DNA of 64,000 bases from Planctomycetota bacterium (lineage in GTDB: Bacteria > Planctomycetota > Phycisphaerae > Phycisphaerales > SM1A02): assembly GCA_016872835.1 (NCBI GenBank), contig VGYX01000002.1, positions 124,001-188,000 of the forward strand, in the 5' to 3' direction. Below are positions 1-9,836 of this stretch, one piece after another (the first letter of the stretch is position 1; each line of letters starts with the position of its first letter). The position numbers were made by a program, and so were the translations under genes. The notes beneath the pieces were generated by a model. That model was not told the DNA's origin, ran no database searches, and worked only from the letters and a program-made list of their open reading frames with translations.

Positions 1-876
1 CAGTAACGCGCGCAGTGGCCCCTCGGGCAGCCACGCCTGCACCCAGCCGCCGAGATGCTGAAAGACCAAGTCGATCCCGTCCATCGGGAAGCGTGCCAGC
101 CAAAAGATGCTGGCGAAGAGCACCGCCATCACCATGATGAAGACCGCGCCGCCCGAGACCGGGTGGGTCAGCGCGGCGTCCACGCGGTCGGTCAGGCGCT
201 CGGCGCTGACGGCGCGTTGGCCGCCCACGCTGTCACGCACGCAGTCGCTGCACCACGCCGCCACGCGCACATCATCGTCCAGCGTCGGCAGGTGGGCCAG
301 GCGCGTCACGTGCGCGGGAGCGTCGAGCCCGGCGCGCGCCGCCTCGGCGGCGCGGCGTGCAAGCTGCTCCACCCCCTCGCCGGTCCGGCCACTGGTCACC
401 TCGACCGCGCAGCCCAGTCGGGCGGCAAGTTTCGCGGCGTCCACGCTCAGTCCCTTGCGACGCGCCTCGTCGGCAAGCGTGACCGCCACCACGCAGGGCA
501 CCTTCCGACGCAGCGCCTGGAGAACGAAGCGCAGCGAGCGCGCCAGATTCGTGGCGTCGGCGACGGCGATCACGACATCCGGCGCGCACTGGCCGATGCG
601 TCCCTCGATGCAGTCACGACACAATCGACTTTCAGGCAGTTCCAGGTGCAGGCCATAGGTCCCGGGCAGATCCATCAGCTCCAGTTCCACGCCCCCGATC
701 GAGACCGTGCCGACGCGACTTTCCACGGTGGTGCCCGGCAGGTTGCCCGTACGTGCGCGCACGCCACAGAGGCGGTTGAACAGCGTGGTCTTGCCCGTGT
801 TGGGCTGACCCAGCAGCGCGGCGCGAACGACCTTCGGGGTCGCCGTGGCCAAGGGAGTGGTGGGCGTGGCGCTCAC
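1..876 (-). CDS. feoB: Ferrous iron transport protein B (partial, cut by window edge)
   Basis: FeoB is the inner-membrane ferrous iron permease with a cytosolic G-protein domain. Only the first 292 codons are inside the window. G1 is GQPNTGKT (residues 23-30), T49 is a likely G2 threonine, and G3 is DLPG (69-72) followed by TYGL. The position of the usual NxxD G4 motif reads TLAD (133-136), so the guanine-contacting Asn is missing. A CRDC pair (86-89) sits in the switch II region. The first membrane segment is at about 237-260 (AVFIMVMAVLFASIFWLA). The GTG start at 876 is 16 bases after the stop of the upstream deoxyhypusine-synthase-like gene. No strong Shine-Dalgarno is visible, so the exact start is less certain than the family. 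It lies in the same transcription direction as feoA at 2993-3286. Confidence 0.93.
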   Translation of the reverse strand, partial: MSATPTTPLATATPKVVRAALLGQPNTGKTTLFNRLCGVRARTGNLPGTTVESRVGTVSIGGVELELMDLPGTYGLHLELPESRLCRDCIEGRIGQCAPDVVIAVADATNLARSLRFVLQALRRKVPCVVAVTLADEARRKGLSVDAAKLAARLGCAVEVTSGRTGEGVEQLARRAAEAARAGLDAPAHVTRLAHLPTLDDDVRVAAWCSDCVRDSVGGQRAVSAERLTDRVDAALTHPVSGGAVFIMVMAVLFASIFWLARFPMDGIDLVFQHLGGWVQAWLPEGPLRALL

Positions 877-892
877 CAGCGGTACCGCGCGC

Positions 893-1942
893 TCAGCGGG
901 TCCTTGCCAGCGAGCGACGGCTTTCCGCGCGGCTCGCCTGGATGATCCGGTCCGCGGCCTTCGGATGGGCCTTGCACTCAAGCAGCGCCGAGAACATCAG
1001 CGGCGCCACGATGGTCGCGTCGCTCTCGACCACGAACATCGGCGTGCGCTCGGTGAGCTTGTCCCAGGTGATCTTCTCGTTGGGCGTGGCACCCGAGTAG
1101 CTGCCGTAGCTGGTGGTGCTGTCCGAGATCTGGCAGAACCACGCCCAGGGCTTCACCGGCTCCTGCAGGTCGTACTTGATGCTCGGCACCACGCAGATCG
1201 GGAAGTCGCCGGCGATGCCGCCGCCGATCTGGAAGAAGCCGATGCCGCGACCTGTGGAGAGGCGCTTGTAATCGTCGTAGAACTGCGCCATGTACTCGAT
1301 GCCGCTCTTCACGATGCCGGCGCCGCAGTCGCCGTACTTCACATGCGAGGCGAAGATGTTGCCGAAGGTGCTGTCCTCGTGGCCCGGCACCACGATCGGC
1401 AGTTTCGCCTTCGCGGCCTCGAGCAGCCAGCACTCGCGCGGATCGCCCTCGAACTTCGAGCGCGGCAGCTTGCGCACCAGGTCGTAGAAGTACTCGTGCC
1501 AGAAGCGCCGATCGCCGTCGCGGCTCGCCTTCTTCCACATGGGCACCAGGATCTTCTCGACCGCGCGGAAGGCGTCGTCCTCGGGAATGCTGGTGTCGGT
1601 CACGCGCCGCATGCGCTGCTTCAGGATGCGCGTGTCGTCCTTCTTGGTGAAGTAGCGGTACTCGGGGAAGTCCTTGTAGCTGTCGTGCGCGACGAGCCGG
1701 AAGAGCGACTCCTCCAGGTTGGCGCCGGTGACGCTGAGACCGTGCACGAGGCCCGCACGGATCGCGGGCGCAAGGGTGATGCCCAGCTGCGCGCTGCTCA
1801 TCGCACCGGCCATCGCCAGATACATGCGGCCGCCGCCCTTCACGTGGTCCCAGTAGCTGAACGTCGCGTCGCGTGTGGCACGCGCGTTGAAGTTGCGGTA
1901 GTTGCGGGCGATGAATTCGAGGACGGGGAGCTTGGAAGCCAT
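893..1942 (-). CDS. Deoxyhypusine synthase family protein
   Basis: A 349-residue protein of the deoxyhypusine synthase fold, an NAD-dependent aminobutyl/aminopropyl transferase. The strongest sign is NEKITWDKL (288-296), which aligns with the region holding the catalytic lysine of eukaryotic deoxyhypusine synthase (SWGKI). K295 is the expected enamine/imine lysine. The following DATIVAPL and the GGGIAGDFPI segment (240-249) are also typical. Bacteria have no eIF5A, and bacterial members of this family have been linked to polyamine synthesis (homospermidine or spermidine type), so a polyamine role is the best inference; the substrate cannot be read from the sequence. It lies between a glycosyltransferase and feoB in one direction. 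The ATG at 1942 is preceded by TAGATT 12 bases upstream, a possible -10 with a very short leader. Confidence 0.88.
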   Translation of the reverse strand: MASKLPVLEFIARNYRNFNARATRDATFSYWDHVKGGGRMYLAMAGAMSSAQLGITLAPAIRAGLVHGLSVTGANLEESLFRLVAHDSYKDFPEYRYFTKKDDTRILKQRMRRVTDTSIPEDDAFRAVEKILVPMWKKASRDGDRRFWHEYFYDLVRKLPRSKFEGDPRECWLLEAAKAKLPIVVPGHEDSTFGNIFASHVKYGDCGAGIVKSGIEYMAQFYDDYKRLSTGRGIGFFQIGGGIAGDFPICVVPSIKYDLQEPVKPWAWFCQISDSTTSYGSYSGATPNEKITWDKLTERTPMFVVESDATIVAPLMFSALLECKAHPKAADRIIQASRAESRRSLARTR

Positions 1943-1976
1943 GGTGGGCCCTTGAATCTACCGCGCCCGGGAAGGT

Positions 1977-2969
1977 TCAGCGCAGTCGGTCGACGTGCGC
2001 GAGAAGGCTGCGCATACGGTGCTCGTAGGTGTGCTCGGACAGGGCGCGGCGGCGCGCGGCGTTCCCGAGGCTTCGGCGCAGCTCGGGCGACGCAAGCAGT
2101 CGCTCCGCCTGCGCCTCGAGTTCCTCCAGGGTCTCCCAGGTCGCGATCTCTCGCTCGGTGTCGAAGAGTTCCGGGAGCTCCGTGCGGCGGTCGACCAGTT
2201 GGCAGGCTCCGCATCCCGCCGCCTCGAAGAGCCTCGGATTGGTGCCGTGCGGCCAGCGGTCCCGCCATGTGTGCAGGTTCAGAACGATGTCCGACGAGGC
2301 GAAGATGCCCACCATCGCCTCCGGCGTGAAGAACCCGCTCTGCACGCGGTTTCGAAGCGGCGAGTCTGGCGCAAGCTTCTTCGACCAGGGTCCGTGGATG
2401 CGGACGTCAAATCGACGAGCGAGTCGTTCGCAGCAGGCCTCCCGGAGCGGATGCCAGTCTCCCGCGAAGCAGATGCCGGCACGGCGGTCGAGGGTCGGGG
2501 CCACCGGACGATGCACGGTCGGGTCGCACGCCGTCGGCAGCCAGTGCGCTTCGCGGAATCCTCCGTCTCTGTAGACGCGCACGCTGCCCGGATCGTTGCT
2601 GAAGACAAGGTCATGGCGCGCCAGCGTGGGCAGACTCGAGGCGGGCTCGAAGGGATCGTTCAGCCACCAGCAGGCGCTCACGATCCGTCGCTCGCGAAGC
2701 CGCTCGAGCTCGTCGCCCGCGATGCGCCAGCCGTAGAACGAGAGCACGAGATCGGGCTGGAACCGTTCCACGTCTCGTCGGAACCTGCGATTCAGCCATC
2801 GGGGCCAGATGGTTCCTCCTGCATCCAACGGGGCGAGTGCCTTGTCATGCCACCGGAGCGACGTGTCGAAGACCGTGACCTCGTGTCCCAGGGACTGGAG
2901 CGCCCGGCGGCTGCACGCCGACATCGGAAGCGTCCGAAGCTTGCCGGGAGCCGCCAGAAGGATCCGCAC
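1977..2969 (-). CDS. Glycosyltransferase, CgeB/GT1-like
   Basis: About 330 residues from a GTG start, opening with VVRILLAAPGKL, a Rossmann-like first strand with a glycine loop. The C-terminal half holds the family hallmark HGTNPRLFEAAGCGACQLVD: a conserved sugar-nucleotide-binding Glu followed by a G-x-x-G turn, as in glycosyl transferase group 1 (Glyco_trans_1_2/CgeB type). The N-terminal half has SFYGWRI and CWWLNDPFE, as in CgeB-type proteins of spore-coat and surface-glycan clusters. Reading frame upstream of 2969 is open but antisense to feoA, and a TACACT hexamer lies 7 bases before this GTG, which is why I place the start here. Acceptor and product are unknown. It has no obvious link to iron transport although it lies between feoA and feoB. 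Confidence 0.8.
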   Translation of the reverse strand: MRILLAAPGKLRTLPMSACSRRALQSLGHEVTVFDTSLRWHDKALAPLDAGGTIWPRWLNRRFRRDVERFQPDLVLSFYGWRIAGDELERLRERRIVSACWWLNDPFEPASSLPTLARHDLVFSNDPGSVRVYRDGGFREAHWLPTACDPTVHRPVAPTLDRRAGICFAGDWHPLREACCERLARRFDVRIHGPWSKKLAPDSPLRNRVQSGFFTPEAMVGIFASSDIVLNLHTWRDRWPHGTNPRLFEAAGCGACQLVDRRTELPELFDTEREIATWETLEELEAQAERLLASPELRRSLGNAARRRALSEHTYEHRMRSLLAHVDRLR

Positions 2970-2976
2970 GACGGCC

Positions 2977-2982
2977 AGTGTA
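2977..2982 (-). promoter_or_regulatory. Putative -10 (TACACT), glycosyltransferase
   Basis: TACACT on the minus strand ends 7 bases before the GTG at 2969, the spacing expected for a leaderless or 1-base-leader transcript. Part of the recurrent TAnnnT pattern of this window. Confidence 0.45.
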
Positions 2983-2992
2983 GGAAATCCGA

Positions 2993-3286
2993 TCACTCGG
3001 TCGGCGTCGCGTCGCCGGCGCCCATGTCGCACGGCGTCACGAGCAGGCGCTGCGCCACAGGTCCGCTGAGACCCACGCGCGTTCGTTCGACCTCGATGAT
3101 GCAGGGCTCGCCCGGCTTGCACACCCGAAGTTCGCAATGCTCGTGCACGCCCATCGCGCGCAGCAGGCACTGGTCGTTTTTGGGCAGGCCAGCCATGCAC
3201 CCTGCGTCCAGACGCGCGCGCTGGCCACGCTGCAGCTGCGTGAGCGGCACGCGAGGGCGTCCGGCGGTGTCGTGCGCGTCGGGCAT
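2993..3286 (-). CDS. feoA: FeoA domain protein (ferrous iron transport)
   Basis: A 97-residue protein with a FeoA (SH3-like) domain, the small cytosolic partner of FeoB. After a short N-terminal part it reads VPLTQLQRGQRARL, then LRAMGVHEHCELRVCKPGEP, IIEVERTRVGLSG and a terminal AQRLLVTP. This follows the FeoA pattern of LLxxGLxxG followed by a strand that ends in the IALR...A..I motif. The ATG at 3286 is chosen because the domain begins shortly after it and a TAGACT hexamer sits 7 bases upstream. A longer reading frame to 3397 would overlap the end of the upstream secreted gene. Downstream on the same strand come a glycosyltransferase, the deoxyhypusine-synthase-like gene and feoB, so the usual feoA-feoB pair is split by about 2.1 kb. 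Confidence 0.85.
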   Translation of the reverse strand: MPDAHDTAGRPRVPLTQLQRGQRARLDAGCMAGLPKNDQCLLRAMGVHEHCELRVCKPGEPCIIEVERTRVGLSGPVAQRLLVTPCDMGAGDATPTE

Positions 3287-3293
3287 TCGATGC

Positions 3294-3299
3294 AGTCTA
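3294..3299 (-). promoter_or_regulatory. Putative -10 (TAGACT), feoA
   Basis: TAGACT ends 7 bases before the feoA ATG at 3286. No Fur box could be recognised near it by eye. Confidence 0.45.
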
Positions 3300-3330
3300 G
3301 GTGCGACGTGGGGGCCGTTCAACGGCGCGT

Positions 3331-4077
3331 TCAGCGAGGTGGTGTCGGATTCGAGCCCGCCCGCTCGAGCGAGTTCACCACGAAGCGGAGCGAGCACTCG
3401 ACCAGGGGCGCGATCGTGTCGCGCGGCCGGAACGCCGAAGCGTTGGATCCAGCGCTCTCGGGCGCCAGCGAGAGCTCCGGCACCACCTCACCCCTCAGCA
3501 CCCAGATGCCCTTGGCATCCAGCGGATTCAGGCGAGGCACCGCGCTGGCAGGGCATCGGATGCGATACCAGCCTCCCACGCGCGCGCCACCCGCGTTCAG
3601 CGAGTACGCCTCGATGTCGAACTCGCGCACCGAACTGTTGGATGCAACGCCCACCTCGAGGATCTCGATCGTCCAGGTGATCGGCTGGCGCATGCGACGC
3701 TGTCGCAACGGGTCGCGGAACCATCGTTCGACCTCGGTGCGGTAGGCGGTCACGGCGCGGGCGTCGGTGGTCGCGTCGGGAACCGCAATGCCACGCGATG
3801 TCAGGTGCTCGCGCAGCATCTGTCCCAGACTGCGCCGCACGGCAAGCGGATTGCCGAAGTTGTCGGGACCGGGATCCTCCGTGGTCTTGGGCGCGTTGGC
3901 GGGCTTGGCGTTGCCCGACTCCAACGCCTGCAGTCGGTCCTTCGCGGCCTGCAGTTCGCGGGTCAGGCGCTGATTCTCGGCCTCGAGCGCCTTGATCCGA
4001 TCCTCGGTCGAGGCCTGTGCAAGGCAGGGGGCGTGCGTGAGGGCCAGGCACATGAGAGGCAGGCAGGCGCGCAGCAT
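3331..4077 (-). CDS. Secreted coiled-coil protein of unknown function
   Basis: 248 residues, not recognised. It begins with a signal peptide (MLRACLPLMCLALTHAPCLA, cleavage probably after residue 21, AQA). A short coiled coil follows (about 24-54, DRIKALEAENQRLTREL), then a proline/threonine linker and a globular part with WTIEILEV, FDIEAYSLN and LRFVVNSLER. Likely periplasmic or secreted. It is divergent from the MoxR/VWA operon with 46 bases between starts, and lies 44 bases upstream of feoA, so it could be the first gene of that transcript. The start is supported by a TACGAT hexamer exactly 6 bases upstream of the ATG. Confidence 0.75.
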   Translation of the reverse strand: MLRACLPLMCLALTHAPCLAQASTEDRIKALEAENQRLTRELQAAKDRLQALESGNAKPANAPKTTEDPGPDNFGNPLAVRRSLGQMLREHLTSRGIAVPDATTDARAVTAYRTEVERWFRDPLRQRRMRQPITWTIEILEVGVASNSSVREFDIEAYSLNAGGARVGGWYRIRCPASAVPRLNPLDAKGIWVLRGEVVPELSLAPESAGSNASAFRPRDTIAPLVECSLRFVVNSLERAGSNPTPPR

Positions 4078-4083
4078 GGCGGA

Positions 4084-4089
4084 ATCGTA
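4084..4089 (-). promoter_or_regulatory. Putative leaderless -10 (TACGAT), secreted protein
   Basis: TACGAT ends 6 bases before the ATG at 4077, so transcription would start at the A of the start codon. Confidence 0.5.
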
Positions 4090-4111
4090 TCGGGCGGACG
4101 AATGCCGCGAC

Positions 4112-4117
4112 TATGCT
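4112..4117 (+). promoter_or_regulatory. Putative leaderless -10 (TATGCT), MoxR/VWA operon
   Basis: TATGCT is followed by exactly 6 bases (GCCTGC) and then the ATG at 4124. No clear -35 is seen 17 bases upstream. Confidence 0.55.
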
Positions 4118-4123
4118 GCCTGC

Positions 4124-5863
4124 ATGCGAGCGTTGCGCAACCTCGTGCGCATGGCCTGGCGACGGCTGCAATGGCAGCGGGGACTTGAACTCGTCGCGCC
4201 AGGGCTGCTCGTGGCTTCGGGTGTCGCCATGCTCGTTCTGCTGTGCACGCGATGGGCGCGCATCGAATCCTGGTGGATCGCCGCCCTGGCGGGGATTGGA
4301 GCGGGTGCGGCGCTGGCGTGGGCGCTCGGTCGCCTGCGACCAGCGCCATCCATGCGTGGCGCCGCGATCGAACTCGACACGCGCCTGGCACTGGAGGGTC
4401 GCGTCGCGTCGGCGCTCGCGCTCGATGGTCGCGACGATCCCTTCGCGCGCGCTGCCGTCGAGGATGGCGCTCGAGTGGCGACGGATCCAGCGGTGCTTGC
4501 GCGCGCACGACGCGCCTTCCGGATCGCGATGCCGCCTTGGATGGCGTGGGTTCCTGTGGCATGGTGCGCCTTCGCGCTGCTGGCATGGATGGTTCCGACG
4601 CGCACCGCGCCGAAGCAGGAGCAATCTGCTGAGATTGCGACCACCACACCGGAGGAACTCGAGGTCCGTGCCGCCGAGGCGGAGACCCGCGTTCAGGAAG
4701 CCGTGCAGACCCTGGCCGAAAGTCCCGAAGCGCAGGAACAACTGAAGGCACTGCTGCAGGAGTTCGCCGCAACGCCCCCACCCGCTGCGGCCGGCGAGTC
4801 GGCGAACGGCCGCGACGCGAAACAGCGTGAGGCGGAAGCGTTGCAGCGGGCCGCGGCACTGGAGCAGCGGCTCAGCGAGGCGCTGGACTCGCCAGAACTT
4901 GAAGCGTCGCAGGAACTTCAGGATTTCCTTGCGGCGTTGCCGGATCTTCCGAACGTCGATCCCGGGTTGCTGGAGGCGTTGAAGACCGGACAGATGGATG
5001 CCGCGATGCAGGCGCTCGAGAAGTTGGCGAAGGACGCCGCTGGCGGCGACCCCAAGAAGGCCGAGGCCGCGCGCAAGTCGCTCGAGTCGCTCGCGCAGGC
5101 GATCGAGCGCGCCGAGGCGGCAGGCTCAAAATCGATGGCCGCGGCGCTGGAGAAGGCCGGGCTGGACCCGAAGCTCGCGCAGGATCCTGCCGCAGTGGCC
5201 AAGGCGATCGAGGAGGCCGCGAAGAAGGGCGAGATCTCGAAGGAGCAGGCGCAGGCGCTTCAGAAGCAGGCGCAGGCGCAGCAGCAATCGCAGCAGCAGA
5301 AGAAGGAGCTGGCCAAGAGCATGCGCGAGTGCAAGAACGGCTCCTCCGAGTCCGCGCGCCGACAGCTCTCGCGTCAGCAGGCCGCGCAGCGAATGCAGGC
5401 CACGCTGCAGATGGCGATGCAGCAGTGCAACAGTCCCGGCGCGGCAGGCTGGTCGATGCCGTGGACTCGAAGCAAGTCCTCGAAGTCAGGCGGAGCTGGT
5501 GGTGGAAAGGGTTCTGGCCAAGGCGGTGGCGGCAAGCCCGGACAGGGCGGCACGCCCGAAACGAACGGCCGCACCGACGCGATTGCGGACGGCAAGCTGG
5601 CGAACAAGCAGGAATCCGCGGGAGATGGCAGCCTGCTCGACGACGCGGCGGCGCGCGACTTCATTCGCGCCGAGGGCCTGCCCTCCGGAACCTCGAACAA
5701 GCAGATCCAGGCGGTCGCCGCGAAGGTGGCCGCCGGTCTTGAGGAAAGCAGCGAGGAGGACCCGGTGCCTGGACGACTGAAGCAGGCGCACAAGCGCTAC
5801 TTCGAGCAATGGAAGAAGCGGCTCGACGAGAAGGGTGCGGGCGCGCAGCCCTCGACGCCGTGA
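4124..5863 (+). CDS. Membrane-anchored coiled-coil protein of the MoxR/VWA operon
   Basis: 579 residues; no function known to me. The N-terminus has hydrophobic segments at about 20-45 and 52-72, and a third at about 140-160 (WVPVAWCAFALLAWMVP). From about 170 to 450 it is a long Ala/Glu/Lys/Gln-rich helical region, with a K/Q-rich run near residue 385-400 that is surely coiled coil. A glycine-rich linker follows (about 450-485), and the C-terminus ends in a small folded part with FEQWKKRLDE. Proteins of this look (large, membrane-bound, helical) often precede BatA/VWA genes in planctomycete MoxR operons. It probably acts as a membrane scaffold. The ATG at 4124 matches the hydrophobic N-terminus and the leaderless -10 at 4112. 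The next gene starts 44 bases after its stop. Confidence 0.8.
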   Translation: MRALRNLVRMAWRRLQWQRGLELVAPGLLVASGVAMLVLLCTRWARIESWWIAALAGIGAGAALAWALGRLRPAPSMRGAAIELDTRLALEGRVASALALDGRDDPFARAAVEDGARVATDPAVLARARRAFRIAMPPWMAWVPVAWCAFALLAWMVPTRTAPKQEQSAEIATTTPEELEVRAAEAETRVQEAVQTLAESPEAQEQLKALLQEFAATPPPAAAGESANGRDAKQREAEALQRAAALEQRLSEALDSPELEASQELQDFLAALPDLPNVDPGLLEALKTGQMDAAMQALEKLAKDAAGGDPKKAEAARKSLESLAQAIERAEAAGSKSMAAALEKAGLDPKLAQDPAAVAKAIEEAAKKGEISKEQAQALQKQAQAQQQSQQQKKELAKSMRECKNGSSESARRQLSRQQAAQRMQATLQMAMQQCNSPGAAGWSMPWTRSKSSKSGGAGGGKGSGQGGGGKPGQGGTPETNGRTDAIADGKLANKQESAGDGSLLDDAAARDFIRAEGLPSGTSNKQIQAVAAKVAAGLEESSEEDPVPGRLKQAHKRYFEQWKKRLDEKGAGAQPSTP

Positions 5864-5907
5864 TGCCTCCACCTCGACGCACGGTCGCCCTTTCCTGAAC
5901 GGCCGCC

Positions 5908-8816
5908 GTGCATATCGCCTTCGATCGACCCGGATGGCTCATACTGCTGGCGCTTCTGGCGCCCGTGGTGTGGCTTGGATGGCGCGCGATCCCGCATCTC
6001 GGTCGGCGTCGCGCGATCTCCGCAACCGTGATCCGTGCCTTGGTGGTGCTGCTTCTGGCGGCCGGACTCTCGCGTCCATCGATCATCCGCGCGGGTGAGG
6101 GCGTCAGCGTGATCGTGGTCGCAGATGCGAGCCGATCGATCCCGCCCGCGCTTCGTCAGCAGGCGCAGGCGTGGCTGCAGCAACGTGTCGCCGCCCGCAC
6201 GGATCCAAAGGACCGCGTGGGCGTCGTCACCGTGGCGCGCACGCCCGAAATCGTGTCGGTGCCGTCGGCGGTGGTCGCGCCCGACATGCTTCGGCATGCC
6301 GGTGACTCGGTCGGCACGGATCTGGCTTCGGGTGTGCGAACAGGTCTCGCGATGCTTCCACCAGACACCGTGCATCGAATCCTGCTGGTGAGTGATGGCG
6401 TGGAGACGGCCGGGAGCGTCGCCGAGGCGTCCGAGCGCGCAGCGGCGCTCGGCGTGCCGATCGATGTGGTGCCGATCGTGCGGCCCTCGGTCGCCGACGT
6501 GATGGTCGAGGCGCTGCGAACGCCCGCGCGCGCGCGCCGTGGACAGGTGATCGACGCGCGCGTGGTGGTGCGGAGTTCGTCCGCCACCTCCGGCAAGCTG
6601 CGGCTGCGCATGGATGGGCGATTCGTGGATCTCGATCCAAAGGGTTCATCCGATGCGCTCGCCATTCGGCTGGAGCCCGGCCCCAACGCCATCTCGATTC
6701 CCTTGCCGATGGATCGTTCCGGTGCGGTGCGCCTCGAGGCCATGTTCGAGCCCGACCAGTCCGCCGCGGACTCGGTGGTCGAGAACAACCTCGGGTCCTC
6801 GATCACGCTGGTTGCGGGCGATGGGCGCGTGCTGGTGGTGGGCGAGGGCCCCGCGCTGGATCCCATCGTGCAGGCCATCGAGGCGGCGAAGCTTGAGGCG
6901 GAGGTCGTGCTGCCCGACGGCGTGCCTTCGCGCGTGGCGGGCGGCGACTTTGACGCGTGCGTGCTGGTGGACGTGCCGCGCTGGGCGTTGGACGCGGACA
7001 CCGACCGCGCCCTTGCCGCAAGCGTGCACGACCTTGGTTGCGGCCTCGTGATGATCGGCGGGGATCGCAGCTTCGGCGCGGGCGGCTGGAACGAGAGCGC
7101 CGTGGCCGGCGCACTGCCTGTGGACATGGTCCCGCCGCAGGAGCGCAAGCTTCCAACGGGCGCGCTGGCCCTCGTGATCGACTGCTCGGGCAGCATGACG
7201 ATGCCCGTGGCCGGTGCGGGCGGCTCCACGCAGATGCAGATCGCGATCGAGGCCGCGATCAAGGCGATCGGCGCACTCACGCCGAGGGACGAGGTCACCG
7301 TGATCGCGTTCGCAGGCGAGCACACCACCATCGTGCCGCTCACGCGCTGCGAGAATCGCGCCAGCATCGAGTCGTCGCTCCGATCGATCCAGGCCTCCGG
7401 CGGCACGAACATGTTCCCGGCGCTCGAGGAGGCCAGGAAGGAACTCGCCAAGAGCCGCTCCTCGACGCGCCATGTCGTGGCGTTGACCGACGGCGCGACC
7501 TCGGGCGATCCTGCCGACGGTTTCGCGATCGCGCAGGCCATGCGGAAGGAAGGGATCACGCTCTCGACGGTGTCGATCGGCGACGGCTCCAACGACGGAC
7601 TGCTCGGGCGCCTTGCCAACGTCGCGGACGGACGCTTCTACGCCGTCACGGACACGCAGAGCCGCGTGTCGGTCCCGCAGATCTTCATCAAGGAAGCGCA
7701 GCTCGTCCGCCGCTCGATGGTGTGGGAGGGCGAGCCGTTCACGCCGACGCGCGTCGCGAACGCGGAGTGGACGCGCGGTCTCGCCTCGATGCCGCCGATC
7801 AGCGGCTACGTGATCGCGGGCGCGCGCGGCGAACCTGCACAAGTGGGCTTGGTGAGTCAGGCGGATCTTCCCGACCCGATCCTTGCGTGGTGGAACCACG
7901 GTCTCGGTCGCGCGGTGGCGGTGACCACGGATCTCGGCGGCAAGTGGACACCGACTTGGGTGCAGTGGTCGGGCTACCAGCCGTTCGTCGCGGGCATGAT
8001 GCGGTGGGTCATGCGCCCGGGTTCACCGCCGGATCTGGCGGTCCGCACGCGCGTGGATGGGGACGAGGCGATCGTGGAGGTCGAGGCCACGGGCGACGTG
8101 GCGCGCAAGGCGCAATCCGCCGAGGCGCGTGTGGTGGAGCCGGAAGGCGCCGCGCGCACCCTGTCGCTGCGACAGATCTCGCCGGGCCGATGGACCGGCC
8201 GTTTCGCGGTGGATCGCGCGGGCGCCTATCTGGTGAACGCCGCCGTGGGCATGGCCGCCGGTGCGCGACCGATGTTCACGCAGGCCGTGGTGAGCGTTCC
8301 CTATCCGCGCGAGTTCCGCAGCGCCGATCCGGATCTGGCGCGATTGGAGGCGATCGCGCAGCGCACGGGTGGGCGCGTGATCCGCGTGGGTGACGCTTCG
8401 GCGGACCTCTTTCTGGACGAGGGACTGCCCGTGCCCGAGACGATCCGGCAGGCGTGGGACCTGTGCGTGTACATCGCCGCGCTGCTGTTCATCGTGGACG
8501 TGGCGGTGCGACGACTCTCGCTGGAGTGGAACACGAAGCCCGCCGCGGAGGTGGTGCGCGACACGGCGCGCGTGACCGCGGCCTGGAGGCATGCGCGGGC
8601 GAGCGCGCGCGGAGCGTCGCCCTCCGCGGAGGCGCCGTCGATGCGGGACGCTTTGATGGCGCAGCGAACGAGTCCGGCAGGGCCCGCACCGACCGTCGTC
8701 GCCGAACCGGAACCGCCGGCAGCCCAGCCGGCGGTGCCCGAGGCTGAAGAACCCGAGGACGATTCGCCGATGGGTCGTCTTCGTGCGGCCAAGCGCAGAG
8801 CACGCGGGGGATCGTC

Positions 8817-8820
<4 letters not shown>
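5908..8820 (+). CDS. Large membrane VWA protein (BatB/GATase1-like)
   Basis: 970 residues with GTG start. Two membrane segments come first (about 9-24 and 38-56). A VWA-like fold follows whose metal site is degenerate (DASRS at 73-77 instead of DxSxS with full MIDAS context). The middle has a region like the glutamine-amidotransferase-like domain common in these proteins (FDACVLVDVPRWAL, then VMIGGDRSFGAGGW). The second VWA domain is intact: MIDAS DCSGSM at about 425-430, GGTNMFPAL and LTDGATSGD. A further membrane segment is near 855 (LCVYIAALLFIVDVAV), and the tail is Pro/Ala/Glu-rich. Family knowledge: VWA proteins of this type act with MoxR AAA+ ATPases in envelope assembly or metal insertion. 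The stop overlaps the moxR start (ATGA). Confidence 0.85.

Positions 8821-9832
<1,012 letters not shown>

Positions 9833-9836
<4 letters not shown>

Noticed and set aside
55-945. A 296-residue plus-strand frame covering feoB
   Set aside because: Arg/His-rich translation without domains; the minus strand encodes an unmistakable FeoB. High GC creates many such shadow frames.
1995-3680. A 561-residue plus-strand frame
   Set aside because: Crosses three genes of the opposite strand and has shadow-type composition.
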